Positions 62,340 to 63,180 of a stretch of DNA of 63,180 bases are shown piece by piece (the stretch's first letter is position 1; every line of letters starts with the position of its first letter). The notes below the pieces were generated by a model. The model saw nothing but the letters and a program-made list of their open reading frames with translations, did not search any database and was not told where the DNA came from. The DNA is taken from assembly GCA_011526105.1 (NCBI GenBank), contig WYAZ01000011.1, positions 1 through 63,180 on the forward strand, given 5' to 3'. This DNA comes from Deltaproteobacteria bacterium (GTDB lineage Bacteria > Myxococcota > Kuafuiibacteriia > Kuafuiibacteriales > Kuafuiibacteriaceae). The position numbers and the translations under genes were made by a program.

Positions 62340-62945
62340 TCATTTGGGGCGCGCATGATCCCACAGGTCAAGAACCAGCCCGAGGAGTCGATCGAGGGTC
62401 GCCTCCTCCGGCGGGTGCTCGAGGGGAGCGAGCAACCGCTTTAGCACCTCGTTCGGGCTCTGGGCGTGGGCGATCAGGACGTGAAGCTCCTTCACCGTCA
62501 GCTCGCTACCGAGGAGTGTCAACGCCCTCTCGGACAGGATCTCCAGCTTCTCGTGCGCCGTGATCGGCGAGGTCCGCTTCGGAGGCCCTGCCGAGAACCG
62601 TGCGGCGGTGGACTTGAGGTCGATCGACTCCGCGAGGCCAGAGCCCCAGGGCGTGCTTTCCCATTCGTAGATGAGGAACTCGTCGCCCCCGCAGAGGGGG
62701 CAGGCCGCCTGGATGGCATCGTCGTCCTGCATGATGACCCACAGGAAGCCTTCGCAGGCGCGGCGATTCGGGCGGTAGCGACACGCGAGCAATGTGGGGC
62801 GAGCCTCTCCGGGCTGGAGGTTCGCGCCGTACTCGATGCACTGGGCGATGCGAATCGCCCGACTCCGTAAGCGAGGCGTCGTTGGGAAGGTGCCGTTCGG
62901 CTCGATCCAATGGGCGGGGTTCACGATCGTCATCTTCGGTGCCAT
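62340..62945 (-). CDS. hypothetical protein with a CPLC zinc motif
   Basis: Starting at ATG 62945 (another at 62933), the protein has about 201 residues and no signal peptide. The N-terminal half (MTIVNPAHWIEPNGTFPTTP, RLRSRAIRIAQCIEYGANL) and the Cys residues in LLACRYRPNRRACEG and AACPLCGGDEFLIYEWE suggest a zinc-binding fold. The C-terminal part is helical (LTVKELHVLIAHAQSPNEVL). I do not recognise the family. It is convergent with the SWIM gene. The 62946-63180 stretch shows no supported gene. Confidence 0.75.
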   Translation of the reverse strand: MAPKMTIVNPAHWIEPNGTFPTTPRLRSRAIRIAQCIEYGANLQPGEARPTLLACRYRPNRRACEGFLWVIMQDDDAIQAACPLCGGDEFLIYEWESTPWGSGLAESIDLKSTAARFSAGPPKRTSPITAHEKLEILSERALTLLGSELTVKELHVLIAHAQSPNEVLKRLLAPLEHPPEEATLDRLLGLVLDLWDHARPK

Positions 62946-63180
62946 CGCGGATCTCCACACGTACGCCTTGCGGCATCCCAAACGGCGGAGGAACCGCCGC
63001 TCATCACGCTCAGGTCTAGATCCATGTTTCGAATTGTTGCCACCGACCAGCCCGGGTACCACTTCCACCGGTGTCACCGGTGACCACCTGACCCACCCGG
63101 TGATTTTGCCGCGGTCCTTCGCATTTGCCTGCGCTTCTTGAGGGCGTGGCGGTTCCGATCGACGGCGGAGCCATCGTCAG

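Overview
This is a GC-rich chromosomal window from what looks like a myxobacterium-type bacterium (Myxococcota, perhaps near Sandaracinaceae). That placement is an inference. It rests on the many secreted lipoproteins with Asp/Ala/Ser/Gly-rich spacers after the lipid-anchored Cys, a MopE-type Cys/Asp motif, an MJ0042-type zinc-ribbon/TPR membrane protein, and the codon use. I found no rRNA, tRNA or CRISPR array. The window mixes housekeeping genes (hflX, a pcrA/uvrD-type helicase, acnA) with accessory secreted proteins and gene remnants.

Layout. 1-5971: tail of a gene, a lipoprotein hydrolase, a decayed stretch, hflX and a cytoplasmic hypothetical. 6019-13605 (minus): a GNAT protein, three tandem cobalamin-binding-type radical SAM enzymes, then a lipoprotein cytochrome cd1 with two haem c sites and a NirS-type d1 propeller. 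13745-21183: secreted propeller proteins, an M43-like metalloprotease and a divergent pair of paralogous lipoproteins. 21236-34272: a lipoprotein with a basic tail, a DUF4139 pseudogene, small enzymes, an HExxH metalloprotease with a partner lipoprotein, a gingipain-like (C25) lipoprotein and secreted proteins. 34410-42710: a nitric oxide/nitrite island. 42885-50460: zinc-ribbon/TPR protein, helicase, a candidate structured RNA, a DUF4395 protein and a class V aminotransferase. 50400-52474: a divergent oxidoreductase/LysR pair flanked by a direct repeat of the aminotransferase tail. 52690-57727: aconitase, an RnfD-like membrane protein and a DUF2330 protein. 57831-58620: a REP-associated transposase (RAYT) element with perfect 19-bp inverted ends. 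58681-62945: SNF2 helicase, SWIM zinc-finger protein and a hypothetical.

How the genes may work together. The island has a NorR-type sigma-54 activator (with an unusual GAFTSA loop) facing an operon of a YtfE/RIC iron-sulfur repair protein, a four-Cys small protein, a cupin and a haemerythrin. The intergenic region has a well-spaced sigma-54 promoter and repeated sites. Next come a MarR regulator with a four-Cys tail and its own palindrome, a protoglobin, and a NarK-type transporter fused to a DoxX-like domain. With the cd1 protein about 27 kb away, this suggests nitrite uptake and reduction, NO sensing and repair of nitrosative damage. No NO reductase and no haem d1 biosynthesis genes are seen in the window.

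A second theme is decay. Short recognisable ends of genes lie in gaps between intact genes: a DoxX-type tail, an HNH C-terminus, a 2-oxoglutarate dehydrogenase N-terminus, a CreD-like gene with an internal deletion, a broken DUF4139 gene and a duplicated aminotransferase tail.
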